Positions 1-6,457 of a stretch of DNA of 12,408 nt are shown here, in pieces. The translations under genes were made by a program, and so were the position numbers. The stretch spans positions 1 to 12,408 of the forward strand of contig CAZPUJ010000742.1 of the NCBI GenBank assembly GCA_964589725.1, written 5' to 3'. Each line of letters starts with the position of its first letter. Positions within the stretch are counted from its first letter, which is position 1. The stretch comes from CAYSHJ01 sp964589725 (GTDB lineage: Bacteria; Planctomycetota; Planctomycetia; Planctomycetales; Planctomycetaceae). The notes under the pieces are model-generated. The model was not told the DNA's origin, did no database searches, and worked only from the letters and a program-made list of their open reading frames with translations.

Positions 1-267
1 GCCGAAGCCGAACGTCTCATCGAGCACCTCTTCGATCAACCGCTCACGCTCGGAGCGGTTCAGCAACGGGTTTTCCGTGTCGCACAAGTGCTCAACGACC
101 AGTCGGATCTCGCGGCGCAGAGTGTCGCCCTGCAAATCGCCCAGCCGGGTCAGATCGAGCTTCTCGACCAACTTGCCGTGAATGCATCGCTTGAGTTCTT
201 CGAAATCCTGCGCGGGCGAGTCACCGCTACGAGCTGGTCGTTGTCCGGTAAAGTTGGCTGGCGGCAT
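1..267 (-). CDS. cpaF: CpaF/TadA-type secretion ATPase, N-terminal part (gene runs off the left edge)
   Basis: The minus strand from an ATG at 267 is open through the window edge (89 codons). Its translation has the N-terminal domain typical of CpaF/TadA ATPases: FEELKRCIHGKLVEKLDL near residues 22-39, then a GDTLRREIRLVVEHL stretch near residues 45-60, and ERLIEEVLDETFGFG at the edge. In this family the region forms the helical N-terminal domain ahead of the RecA-like ATPase core, which lies outside the window. CpaF powers assembly of Flp/Tad pili at the inner membrane. A GGAG motif (274-277) sits 6 nt before the ATG and supports the start. No partner Tad gene is visible on this side, so the gene is either first in its transcript or follows a non-coding leader. 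Recognition is strong although only about a fifth of the protein is present. Confidence 0.88.
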   Translation of the reverse strand, partial: MPPANFTGQRPARSGDSPAQDFEELKRCIHGKLVEKLDLTRLGDLQGDTLRREIRLVVEHLCDTENPLLNRSERERLIEEVLDETFGFG

Positions 268-537
268 GAGTCGCTCCGAGAACAATGGCTGGCTGAACGT
301 CGTGATGAACTAACCATCCTGGCACACCGATGGCGACCGATGTTGCCAACACACCCCGAAAACGTAGCTCAGCTTTTTCAGGTGGGTCGCCGGTTGAGGC
401 GATTCGTTGAGAAATTGACACACAGGTTGCCGCCGGACGACGGCGCTTCGCTTCGGTCCCGCGCGGAAATCGACGAAGGATGGCATTCGCAGACCGTGGG
501 AGTGCGGCGATCAAGCCCGCATATCAAAGAGGTCACG
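268..537. other. Non-coding spacer between divergent cpaF and the ABC stub
   Basis: This 270-nt stretch separates the minus-strand cpaF start from the plus-strand ABC-like stub. Open frames cross it, but their translations are rich in Arg, Pro and Ser and resemble no family I know. It presumably carries the cpaF promoter. I could not pick out a convincing promoter or operator. Confidence 0.5.
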
Positions 538-669
538 ATGTCCGACGTCAGCGTCTTGGCTCAGTTGCCGGCCCGTTTCGGCCGATACGCCGTCGACGGA
601 TTGAGCCTGACTGTCCGAGAAGGAGCGTTATGCGGATTCCTCGGACCGGGCCAACCGCTCGATCGCTGA
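538..669 (+). pseudogene. Truncated ABC-transporter ATPase stub ending at Walker A
   Basis: An ATG at 538 follows an AGAGG motif (528-532) with 5-nt spacing and opens a 43-codon frame. Residues 13-37 (RFGRYAVDGLSL, then TVREGALCGFLGP) match the usual first two strands of an ABC-2-type ATPase, in which GFLGPNGAGKTT would come next. Here GFLGP is followed by GQPLDR and a stop, so the Walker A lysine and every later motif are missing. The remaining domain is not found in the other frames up to the helicase. The most likely explanation is a gene decayed by deletion, with its ribosome binding site left behind. Alternatives are a chance resemblance or a tiny translated leader for the helicase. It is not related by continuity to the complete ATPase at 10733-11635. 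Confidence 0.55.
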
Positions 670-739
670 ATCGGCAACGTGAAATTGACGCTTGTCTCGA
701 ACCCAGCTATCTTCGCCCCGCTCTTATCAGGGCTTCGAG

Positions 740-760
740 CCTCCCCGGTGCCGGGGGAGG
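740..760 (+). promoter_or_regulatory. Strong hairpin in the helicase leader
   Basis: CCTCCCC (740-746) pairs perfectly with GGGGAGG (754-760) around a 7-nt loop that can close further by GG/CC pairing. It lies 26 nt before the preferred helicase start, in a segment whose translation does not resemble helicases. It has no T-tract, so it could be the end of the ABC stub transcript or a 5' UTR control element. That role is inference. Confidence 0.5.
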
Positions 761-773
761 AGCTGTTTCTAGC

Positions 774-778
774 AAGGA
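774..778 (+). promoter_or_regulatory. Ribosome binding site deciding the helicase start
   Basis: AAGGA lies 8 nt ahead of a TTG at 787 in the helicase frame. The upstream GTG at 679 has no comparable motif and would add 36 residues foreign to the family. A GTG at 799 is a second option, but it lies 20 nt from this motif. Confidence 0.5.
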
Positions 779-786
779 ATTGTGGA

Positions 787-1971
787 TTGACGACCTCCGT
801 GGATCAGGTTTCGGTTTCGTTCTTGAATTTAGGTCTGAGTGAACCAACGCTCGCCGCGCTGCGCAAGGTCGAGTTTGAAAAGCCCAGCCCCATTCAGGTG
901 GCTTTCATTCCGCTGGCGATGATGGGCGTCGATTGCATCGGGCAAGCTCACACGGGGACGGGAAAGACGGCGGCGTTTGTGTTGCCGCTGCTCGAACGAT
1001 TGAACTTCAACAGCATGGTCGTGCAAGCGCTGGTGCTGACGCCAACGCGCGAGCTCAGCGAGCAAATCTCCGTTGAGGCAAAACGGTTGTCGTATTCGTC
1101 AATGTGTCGCTCCACCTGTTTGGTCGGCGGCCGGCCAATTAAGTCGCAGATCAACGAACTGCAAAAGGGAGTTCACATTGCCATCGGCACGCCAGGGCGA
1201 GTCATCGATCTCATCCAGCGTGGGTGTCTCAATCTGGACGGCCTGAAAGTCGTTGTGTTGGACGAGGCGGACCGCATGTTGGACATCGGCTTCCGCCCGG
1301 ACATCGAGAAAATTCTGCGACGCTGTCCGACGGAGCGACAGACGCTGTTACTCTCGGCCACGATGCCGCCGCCGGTCGAACGACTGGCCAATCGGTATAT
1401 GAAGTCGCCACAGAAGGTCGATATGTCGGCCAACGGCGTGCTGGTCAAGACCATCGACCAGTATTACCTCACGGTCGATGTCGACCGAAAGTTCGAAGTG
1501 CTGCGGCGGCTGTTGATCGATCAGCGGCCACAGCAGGCACTGGTCTTTACCCGCACGAAACGCGGGGCGGATGCGCTGTATGGCCGTTTCCAGGGCCGTT
1601 TGCCGAACGTCGCGATTCTGCACGGCGACTTGCCGCAGACGCATCGCGATCGCGTGATGAAGGCGTTCCGCGCCGGCGAAGTCCGCATGCTGATCGCGAC
1701 CGATGTCGTCGGCCGCGGCATCGACGTCAGCGGCATCTCGCACATCATCAATTACGATGTCCCTGAATACTGCGACGACTACGTGCATCGCGTCGGCCGC
1801 ACCGGCCGATTGTCGTCGTCCGACGAACGTGGCTGCGCCTTCACGTTCGTGACGCGCGAGCAAGGGGACCAACTGACCAGCATCGAGGCGCGCATCAATC
1901 AGCTTCTGCCTGAATACCGCCTTGAAGGCTTCGAATCGGCTCGACCCAAGGCACCGAGGCCGCCCGTCTAA
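787..1971 (+). CDS. DEAD-box ATP-dependent RNA helicase, RhlE-like
   Basis: A complete two-domain DEAD-box helicase core of 394 residues from the TTG at 787. The motifs appear in order: Q motif (FEKPSPIQ, Gln37), motif I AHTGTGKT (54-61), Ia TPTREL (85-90), Ib TPGR (135-138), II DEAD (159-162), III SAT (190-192), IV LVFTRTK, V ATDVVGRGID (304-313) and VI HRVGRTGR (334-341). These enzymes use ATP to unwind short RNA duplexes in the cytoplasm, in ribosome assembly, RNA decay or cold adaptation. The order and short tail (about 50 residues after motif VI, ending in a Pro/Arg-rich stretch) resemble the RhlE group, but the long basic C-terminal extension of many relatives is absent. The start is uncertain: TTG 787 has the best ribosome binding site, GTG 799 is possible, and GTG 679 is less likely. 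The gene appears to stand alone. Confidence 0.95.
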   Translation: MTTSVDQVSVSFLNLGLSEPTLAALRKVEFEKPSPIQVAFIPLAMMGVDCIGQAHTGTGKTAAFVLPLLERLNFNSMVVQALVLTPTRELSEQISVEAKRLSYSSMCRSTCLVGGRPIKSQINELQKGVHIAIGTPGRVIDLIQRGCLNLDGLKVVVLDEADRMLDIGFRPDIEKILRRCPTERQTLLLSATMPPPVERLANRYMKSPQKVDMSANGVLVKTIDQYYLTVDVDRKFEVLRRLLIDQRPQQALVFTRTKRGADALYGRFQGRLPNVAILHGDLPQTHRDRVMKAFRAGEVRMLIATDVVGRGIDVSGISHIINYDVPEYCDDYVHRVGRTGRLSSSDERGCAFTFVTREQGDQLTSIEARINQLLPEYRLEGFESARPKAPRPPV

Positions 1972-2000
1972 CTGAGCCCAATGTGCCCAGCGGAAAAGCA

Positions 2001-2104
2001 GTGGGTCAGTTTGGGTGGCACGTCCCTGAGTCATCGAAGGGCGTGGCCATCGCGGTCGCGGTTTTCCACGCCCTTGCCAGGGCGTGCCACCCAAGCTGAC
2101 CCAC
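2001..2104. repeat. 104-nt nested palindromic element
   Basis: Arms of 22 nt (2001-2022 and 2083-2104) are reverse complements with one mismatch, and contain GTGGGTCAG and GGGTGGCACG. A second perfect 10-bp pair, AAGGGCGTGG (2037-2046) with CCACGCCCTT (2066-2075), sits inside. A competing 7-bp hairpin uses CACGCCC (2067-2073) and GGGCGTG (2080-2086). The shape suggests a small non-autonomous repeat of MITE or REP type. Located 29 nt after the helicase stop, it may also end that transcript. There are no protein genes inside. Confidence 0.75.
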
Positions 2105-2328
2105 AACCAGCGCGGGTGCATTCTGGACGGGGCGGTGCCTGAACCCGGCCGGCTAAGTTTTCAGTTGCCATTCACCTTCGTGAGTGCCGGACGATTGCGG
2201 CTGCTCAATAACTCTGGCGCCCTCGGCACACCCCGTTTTGTACCAAGCAAGAAACTGGACTTGAGTCAATTTGCCCGTTGACCTAAGTTTTGTGCACATT
2301 TCATTCGGCAGTCGCAGTTCGCTGCGTC

Positions 2329-2364
2329 AAATCCCACCTTACGCCGAAATCCCACCTTACGCCG
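2329..2364. repeat. Two perfect tandem copies of an 18-nt unit
   Basis: The unit AAATCCCACCTTACGCCG occurs at 2329-2346 and again, unchanged, at 2347-2364, ending 13 nt before the ATG of the surface-protein gene. It therefore sits where the 5' UTR and ribosome entry site should be. Two copies are too few for a CRISPR array and there is no spacer. Slippage or part of a dispersed genomic repeat are the simplest explanations. Confidence 0.8.
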
Positions 2365-2377
2365 GATCGGGCACATC

Positions 2378-4822
2378 ATGTTAGCTCTCGACCATCGACC
2401 TCGCCGCTTGTCGGCCTGGTGTTTCGCTGCATTGTCACTGTCACTTTCGTCGCCGCTGCTGGCCGCATCAGCCGTCAGCAACACACCCACGGTGATGCAT
2501 CCGTCGGTCAGTGGGTCGGCATCGGCGGTGACCACGGTTCCCTCGGACGACGACGACGCGACTTCGGATTCGGCAAGTTCTGCGTGTAAGGAACGTCGCC
2601 ACGACCGATCGATCGTCATACGCGGGCAGTCGCCCGCGGTGACGCCGTCCAATCCGCTGCTGCCGTTCGACCAAACTAGTGCGCCATGGATCGGCCCCCC
2701 CGGTGTCGTGTCCGGTCCGTCCCCAAGTTTCATTTCCGGTCCTCCGGCCGTGCCACCTCAGGCGCCTGGGGCCCTGCCGAAGGGACCGACGTACCAGCAA
2801 CCCTTCGACGGCGGTGTGCCGGGCGGAACGATCTTGACGCAACCTTTCCCGAGCGGAACCTCCGGATACGGCATGCCGTACACGGGATTGGGCTTCCTGA
2901 ATTCACCCCCCGTCTGGCAACCGTATGCCGCCGCCATGGGTAAGTTTGGCAACGACCGATCGAATGGTTTCGGTCAGTTGATGATACCGCTGTTCCAGGA
3001 CGGCCAGTCGCTCCTGTTCGCCGACATCCGCGGCCGGCTCGACGACGACGACAACCGCGAGGGGAACTTCGGTGTCGGCCTGCGGATGATGATCGATCCG
3101 TTTTGGATCGTCGGCGCGTACGGCTTTTACGATTTGAAACGCACCGATGCCGGCAACACCTTCCAGCAGGGCACATTCGGCGTCGAGGCTCTCTCGGTTC
3201 CGTTCGAGGCCCGGCTCAACGGGTATATTCCCGAATCGGGGACCGAGCGAGCCAACAGTCTGAGCGACGCCCAACTGATCGGTAACACGATCTTTGTGCG
3301 GGGCGGGCAGGAGCGGGCCTATTACGGCCTCGACGGCGAAGTCGGGGTTCTACTTGCCGAAGACTGCGATGGCGTTGAACTCCGCGGGTTCGTCGGCGGG
3401 TATCACTTCAACACGTCGGCCAGCGGCTTCCCGGACGTCACCGGACCCCGCGGACGGCTCGAAGTTCGGGCTTACGACCTCACCTGGCTCGGCCCCGAAT
3501 CGCGGCTCACCCTGGGAGTCGAAGTGCAGTGGGACAAAGTCCGCGACACGCAGGTGGCGGGGCTGGCGCGGGTCGAAATCCCGATCGGATTCTTTGGCGG
3601 AGCGCGGAAACTGTCACGGCTCGAGCGGCGAATGCTCGACCGCATCGTCCGCGACGACGATGTCGTCACGGTTGCCCAGCGCGGCCCAAGCGAAATCGGC
3701 ATCGACCCGCTGACGGGTCGAGAATTAAGGAACGTGAACGTATTCAATGCGAACGTGTTCAATGAGAAGACGTACAAACTCGAGGACTTGCCGGGCTTGG
3801 TGGCAGCGGTCGGGGACAAGATCGTCATCGCCGACGGTGGGGCTGGAGAGATCAAAACGGTCTCCCCGATCCAAGTGCCGAACGGCCAGCTCTTCCGCGG
3901 CGGCGGTTTTGGAGCCATTACTAAGACAGGTGCCGTGGCAACATTCGGCACGCGGCCCACGATCGAAAACATAAACAACGTGGCCAGTACGATCAAGGTG
4001 GAGAACAACGCGACGGTGGCAGATCTGAACGTGATCGGCGGGAAAAATGGCATTTCCGGCAACGCATTGGAAAATGTAATGATCGTGGGTAACCACGTCG
4101 GCAAAGCCGCGCAGGAAGGCTTCCACTTCTCTGGCATCCTCAAGGGCAGCAAGGTCAGCGGGAACACCGCCTCAGGCAACGGCTACGATGGCTTCCGCTT
4201 TGGCAACCTCGACTCTAGTAGGGTCACCGGCAACACCGCGTCCCACAACGGTTTCGACGCAGAGGGTAACGTAAAGGAACTGGACGGCTCGGATGGCTTC
4301 CAATTCACTGCCACTCTATTAAATGAAAGCGAGGTCAGCGGGAACACCGCCTGGCGCAACAGCCGCGATGGCTTCCGCTTCAACCTCAACAACAGCACGG
4401 TCACGGTCAGCGAGAACACCGCCTTCGAAAACGATAAGGACGGATTTCACTTCGACGGCATCGCCACCAATAGCACGGTCAGCAAGAACATCGCCTCGGA
4501 CAATAAGGGGGACGGCTTCGGCATCGATCACCTCGGTGACCGGAGCAAGTTCACTGACAACACCGCCTCGCGCAACACAAAAATCGGCTTCAACGTCCTC
4601 AGTCTCACCGCCGGCAGCATGTTTGAAAGGAACACCTCCTCGGATAACGACGACGACGGCTTCCAATTCGACCTCCTCGACGCCGGCAGCATGTTCACCG
4701 GGAACACAGCCACCAACAACCTGAATCGGGGCTACCGCAACACGACAAATAACGTAACGGACGCCAACAACACCGCCAACAATACCGGCACCGGCAACGG
4801 AAGCGGCAACACGTTCCCATAA
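2378..4822 (+). CDS. Inverse-autotransporter-like surface protein with right-handed beta-helix passenger
   Basis: An 814-residue exported protein. Residues 1-32 form a signal peptide (RPRR, then a Leu/Ser/Ala-rich core ending LLAASA). Residues 33-80 are Ser/Thr/Asp-rich with a DDDD run, and 84-180 are Pro/Gly-rich. Residues about 181-408 read as alternating beta strands with Gly-Tyr and Asp-rich turns, such as LLFADIRGRLDDDDNREGNF and WIVGAYGFYDLKR. They resemble the barrel of intimin/invasin-type inverse autotransporters, which inserts in the outer membrane and exports what follows. After a charged linker (409-435), residues about 475-575 start a beta-helix and 579-800 carry about nine coils of roughly 24 residues with DGFxF and NTA motifs, the shape of NosD/pectate-lyase-like helices. 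The passenger is probably displayed outside the cell for adhesion or sugar binding. No LysM domain or catalytic triad is evident. The ATG at 2378 is kept because the signal peptide follows directly, although no clear ribosome binding site precedes it. Confidence 0.87.
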   Translation: MLALDHRPRRLSAWCFAALSLSLSSPLLAASAVSNTPTVMHPSVSGSASAVTTVPSDDDDATSDSASSACKERRHDRSIVIRGQSPAVTPSNPLLPFDQTSAPWIGPPGVVSGPSPSFISGPPAVPPQAPGALPKGPTYQQPFDGGVPGGTILTQPFPSGTSGYGMPYTGLGFLNSPPVWQPYAAAMGKFGNDRSNGFGQLMIPLFQDGQSLLFADIRGRLDDDDNREGNFGVGLRMMIDPFWIVGAYGFYDLKRTDAGNTFQQGTFGVEALSVPFEARLNGYIPESGTERANSLSDAQLIGNTIFVRGGQERAYYGLDGEVGVLLAEDCDGVELRGFVGGYHFNTSASGFPDVTGPRGRLEVRAYDLTWLGPESRLTLGVEVQWDKVRDTQVAGLARVEIPIGFFGGARKLSRLERRMLDRIVRDDDVVTVAQRGPSEIGIDPLTGRELRNVNVFNANVFNEKTYKLEDLPGLVAAVGDKIVIADGGAGEIKTVSPIQVPNGQLFRGGGFGAITKTGAVATFGTRPTIENINNVASTIKVENNATVADLNVIGGKNGISGNALENVMIVGNHVGKAAQEGFHFSGILKGSKVSGNTASGNGYDGFRFGNLDSSRVTGNTASHNGFDAEGNVKELDGSDGFQFTATLLNESEVSGNTAWRNSRDGFRFNLNNSTVTVSENTAFENDKDGFHFDGIATNSTVSKNIASDNKGDGFGIDHLGDRSKFTDNTASRNTKIGFNVLSLTAGSMFERNTSSDNDDDGFQFDLLDAGSMFTGNTATNNLNRGYRNTTNNVTDANNTANNTGTGNGSGNTFP
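4112..4777 (+). repeat. Internal 72-nt-period repeats coding for beta-helix coils
   Basis: Residues about 579-800 of the surface protein repeat with a period near 24 residues. DGF or a variant recurs at residues 604, 639, 664, 688, 712, 736 (IGF), 760 and 784 (RGY), and NTA, NIA or NTS follows in each coil. One coil (about 604-638) is longer, with an inserted loop around FDAEGNVKELDGS. The Asn of NTA probably forms the Asn ladder seen inside right-handed beta-helices. The final coil decays into an Asn/Thr/Gly-rich tail. Confidence 0.85.
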
Positions 4823-5120
4823 TCCCCGCCAGCACAACGGCCCGCTTCGACCGCGACGACGCGCTCCCTGGCGTCGCACATCACCACGTTCCAACTCGAC
4901 GGTCCCGGGAACTTTCGCATCGAGGCCGGGACGAAATGACGAAAGACCCAATGACGAAGGAAATCCGAATGACGAAATGACTCTTCAACATCGAAAGGTT
5001 GGCCTCGGCCACCGTGTCGGCTTTTGAACTTCATCGTTCGGAGTTCGTCATTCTTTTCGTCATTGGGTACTTCGTCATTCGTGATTGCCGACTCCCGACT
5101 CGAAAAGCCAGGTTACGGAT
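4823..5120. other. Non-coding region between convergent genes
   Basis: This interval lies between the stops of the plus-strand surface protein and the minus-strand enolase-superfamily gene. Its first 117 nt stay open in the frame of the surface protein beyond the TAA, up to a TGA at 4937-4939. The rest is taken up by the ATGACGAA inverted repeat. No independent gene is supported. Confidence 0.65.
4929..5083. repeat. Inverted repeat built from ATGACGAA motifs
   Basis: ATGACGAA occurs three times at 4936-4977 and its complement TTCGTCAT three times at 5044-5079. Aligning one side with the reverse complement of the other gives a long imperfect match around the shared core ACCCAATGACGAA. The central part, about 4981-5028, is unrelated. 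It has the layout of a short palindromic mobile repeat and, between convergent genes, could also stop transcription from both sides. Confidence 0.7.
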
Positions 5121-6203
5121 TCAGCAATCGACGCGGTACTTCCGCAGCTTTTCGAGATCGACCTCAATGCCCAATCCCGGCTTGCTCGGCACAGCGATGG
5201 TTCCTGACTGAATCTGGAACGGCTCGGTGATGATGTCGTCTTCGAGTCCATAGTACGTCGTGTCATTTGCCAGCGAATACGCCGGGCACGAAGCTGCGAC
5301 GTGAAGCATAGCTGCGGTCTTCGGGCCAAGATCGTGTCCGCAGTGCATGATGCACGGCAAGCCGGCCGCTTCACAGACATGTCCGATCTTGACGCACGGC
5401 AGAATGCCGCCGGCAATGTGCGTGTCAGGCAGAATGAACTCGGCGGCCTCTTCCCGGATGATGGCCATCACGCTCGCCGGGTCAATGACACTTTCATTCA
5501 ACGCGATCGGCACGCGAGTCTGACGCCTCAGCCACGTGGCGTCAGACAGCGGCTCGGCGGGAATCGGTTGTTCGAGGTATTCGAGGTGGTACTGCTCCAA
5601 ATGCCGACAGAGTTCCGCGGCTTGTTGTGGCGAGTAGGCGCGATTCGGATCGATCCGCAGCTTCAACCGATCGCCAACGGCGTCGCGGATGCCGCGAACC
5701 ATTTCCAAGTCCTCGGTCATGTCGGCCCCAGCTTTGGTTTTCAACGTGCCGAAGCCCATCTCGACGTACCAGCGAGCAAACTCGCCGGCTCGTTCATACG
5801 ATTGGATGCCCATGCAAGCAGCGACTTCGACTCGCGGCCGAATCACGCCGCCGAGCAACGCGGCCACCGGCAGCCCGACCGCTTTGCCGCAGATGTCCCA
5901 CAGCGCCAACTCGATGCCAGACTTCAACCGCGTTTCCAGCGGGCAGTCCCGATGAAATGCGGTCAGGTTCTGCGGGTCACGGCCGATCAACCACTCGCGA
6001 GCCTGCTGTTCCATCCGCCGCGCGCTGAGATTCGGCAGAAAGTTGACGTTGTGCTCCCCCCAACCGGTGACTCCTTGATCGGTATCGACTCGCACGACTC
6101 CGCTTTGCGTCGTCGAACTGCTACGGAGGTGCGACCGGTACGGAGCCAGCGGCGCAGTCTGCGGCACTTCCACAATGGTCACGAAGACGTCAGTGACACG
6201 CAT
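5121..6203 (-). CDS. Mandelate racemase/muconate lactonizing enzyme family protein
   Basis: A complete 360-residue enolase-superfamily enzyme, the normal length for this family. Residues 1-120 form the capping domain and the rest the TIM barrel. A Lys-Thr-Lys motif lies at 155-157 on the second barrel strand. Metal ligands are Asp185 (RIDPN), Glu211 (YLEQP) and Glu237 (LNES). Asp260 (LPDTHIAGG) and a His-rich loop (MHCGHD, His287 and His290) replace the single late Lys of muconate lactonizing enzymes. This Asp-His pair points to the mandelate-racemase-type subgroup, which removes a proton next to a carboxylate in hydroxy acids or sugar acids and racemises or dehydrates them. The exact substrate cannot be told. 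The start at 6203 is chosen over one 19 codons upstream because GGAGG lies 9 nt before it. The gene follows the amidohydrolase on the same strand after a 254-nt hairpin-rich gap. Confidence 0.92.
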   Translation of the reverse strand: MRVTDVFVTIVEVPQTAPLAPYRSHLRSSSTTQSGVVRVDTDQGVTGWGEHNVNFLPNLSARRMEQQAREWLIGRDPQNLTAFHRDCPLETRLKSGIELALWDICGKAVGLPVAALLGGVIRPRVEVAACMGIQSYERAGEFARWYVEMGFGTLKTKAGADMTEDLEMVRGIRDAVGDRLKLRIDPNRAYSPQQAAELCRHLEQYHLEYLEQPIPAEPLSDATWLRRQTRVPIALNESVIDPASVMAIIREEAAEFILPDTHIAGGILPCVKIGHVCEAAGLPCIMHCGHDLGPKTAAMLHVAASCPAYSLANDTTYYGLEDDIITEPFQIQSGTIAVPSKPGLGIEVDLEKLRKYRVDC

Positions 6204-6212
6204 GATGGCGTT

Positions 6213-6217
6213 CCTCC
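6213..6217 (-). promoter_or_regulatory. Ribosome binding site deciding the enolase-superfamily start
   Basis: GGAGG on the minus strand, 9 nt ahead of the ATG at 6203. It fixes the start at MRVTDVFVTIVEV, where homologues of this family normally begin. Confidence 0.75.
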
Positions 6218-6344
6218 CCAAGCCGGCTTGAATCCTACCTCGGAACAGGTGCGCGGCCAAATGTAGCCATCACGCTCCGCGTGTTGAGCCTTTCTGCGTT
6301 AGACTCCGCGCTTGTCACTTAGGCGCGAGGTGTGCGCAATTCAT

Positions 6345-6447
6345 TCCCTCTCCCCCGCCGCGAGGGAGAGGGAGAGGGGGACGAGCGCTCCACCCGCTCA
6401 CACCCCCCCTCACCCCGGCCCTCTCCCCCGATGCGGGGGAGAGGGAG
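6345..6447. repeat. Double-hairpin CCCTCTCCC/GGGAGAGGG element
   Basis: The first hairpin pairs TCCCTCTCCC (6345-6354) with GGGAGAGGGA (6364-6373) around a 9-nt loop. The second pairs an 11-nt arm (6419-6429) with 6435-6445 around GATGC, also without mismatch. The two hairpins share the same stem sequence, and are joined by a C-rich CACCCCCCCTCACCCC stretch. The layout is that of a REP/BIME-like palindromic unit. It begins 11 nt after the amidohydrolase stop and could end or protect that transcript. Confidence 0.8.
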
Positions 6448-6457
6448 TAAGGTTGCG

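Larger units (their letters stand above)
1972..2377. other. Non-coding region between helicase and surface protein
   Basis: These 406 nt contain no convincing gene. A short plus-strand frame (2084-2281) overlaps the palindrome and has no recognisable content. The region holds the 104-nt nested palindrome and the tandem 18-nt repeat listed separately. The promoter of the downstream surface-protein gene should lie here, but no clear -35/-10 pair or Shine-Dalgarno motif is visible before its ATG. Confidence 0.7.
6204..6457. other. Hairpin-rich spacer between amidohydrolase and enolase-superfamily genes
   Basis: These 254 nt hold no gene. Next to the enolase-superfamily gene is a small palindrome, CACGC (6271-6275) and GCGTG (6279-6283). 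Further up is a purine/pyrimidine-skewed double hairpin listed separately. If the two genes share a transcript, these structures would fall between the messages and could stabilise or attenuate it. Confidence 0.6.

Noticed and set aside
227..514. Minus-strand open frame overlapping the cpaF start
   Set aside because: It overlaps the recognised cpaF N-terminus in another frame, and its sequence has no family resemblance.
1348..2121. 257-codon minus-strand frame opposite the helicase
   Set aside because: It lies antisense to conserved helicase motifs and runs through the palindrome. It is a GC-rich shadow frame.
2329..2364. Possible CRISPR repeat
   Set aside because: Only two adjacent copies without a spacer and no cas gene in the window.
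4319..4951. 210-codon minus-strand frame opposite the beta-helix repeats
   Set aside because: Its Val/Glu/Gly repeats simply mirror the 72-nt coding repeats of the plus strand.
6204..6260. Upstream start at 6260 for the enolase-superfamily gene
   Set aside because: It would add 19 residues not typical of the family, while the ATG at 6203 has a GGAGG at good distance.
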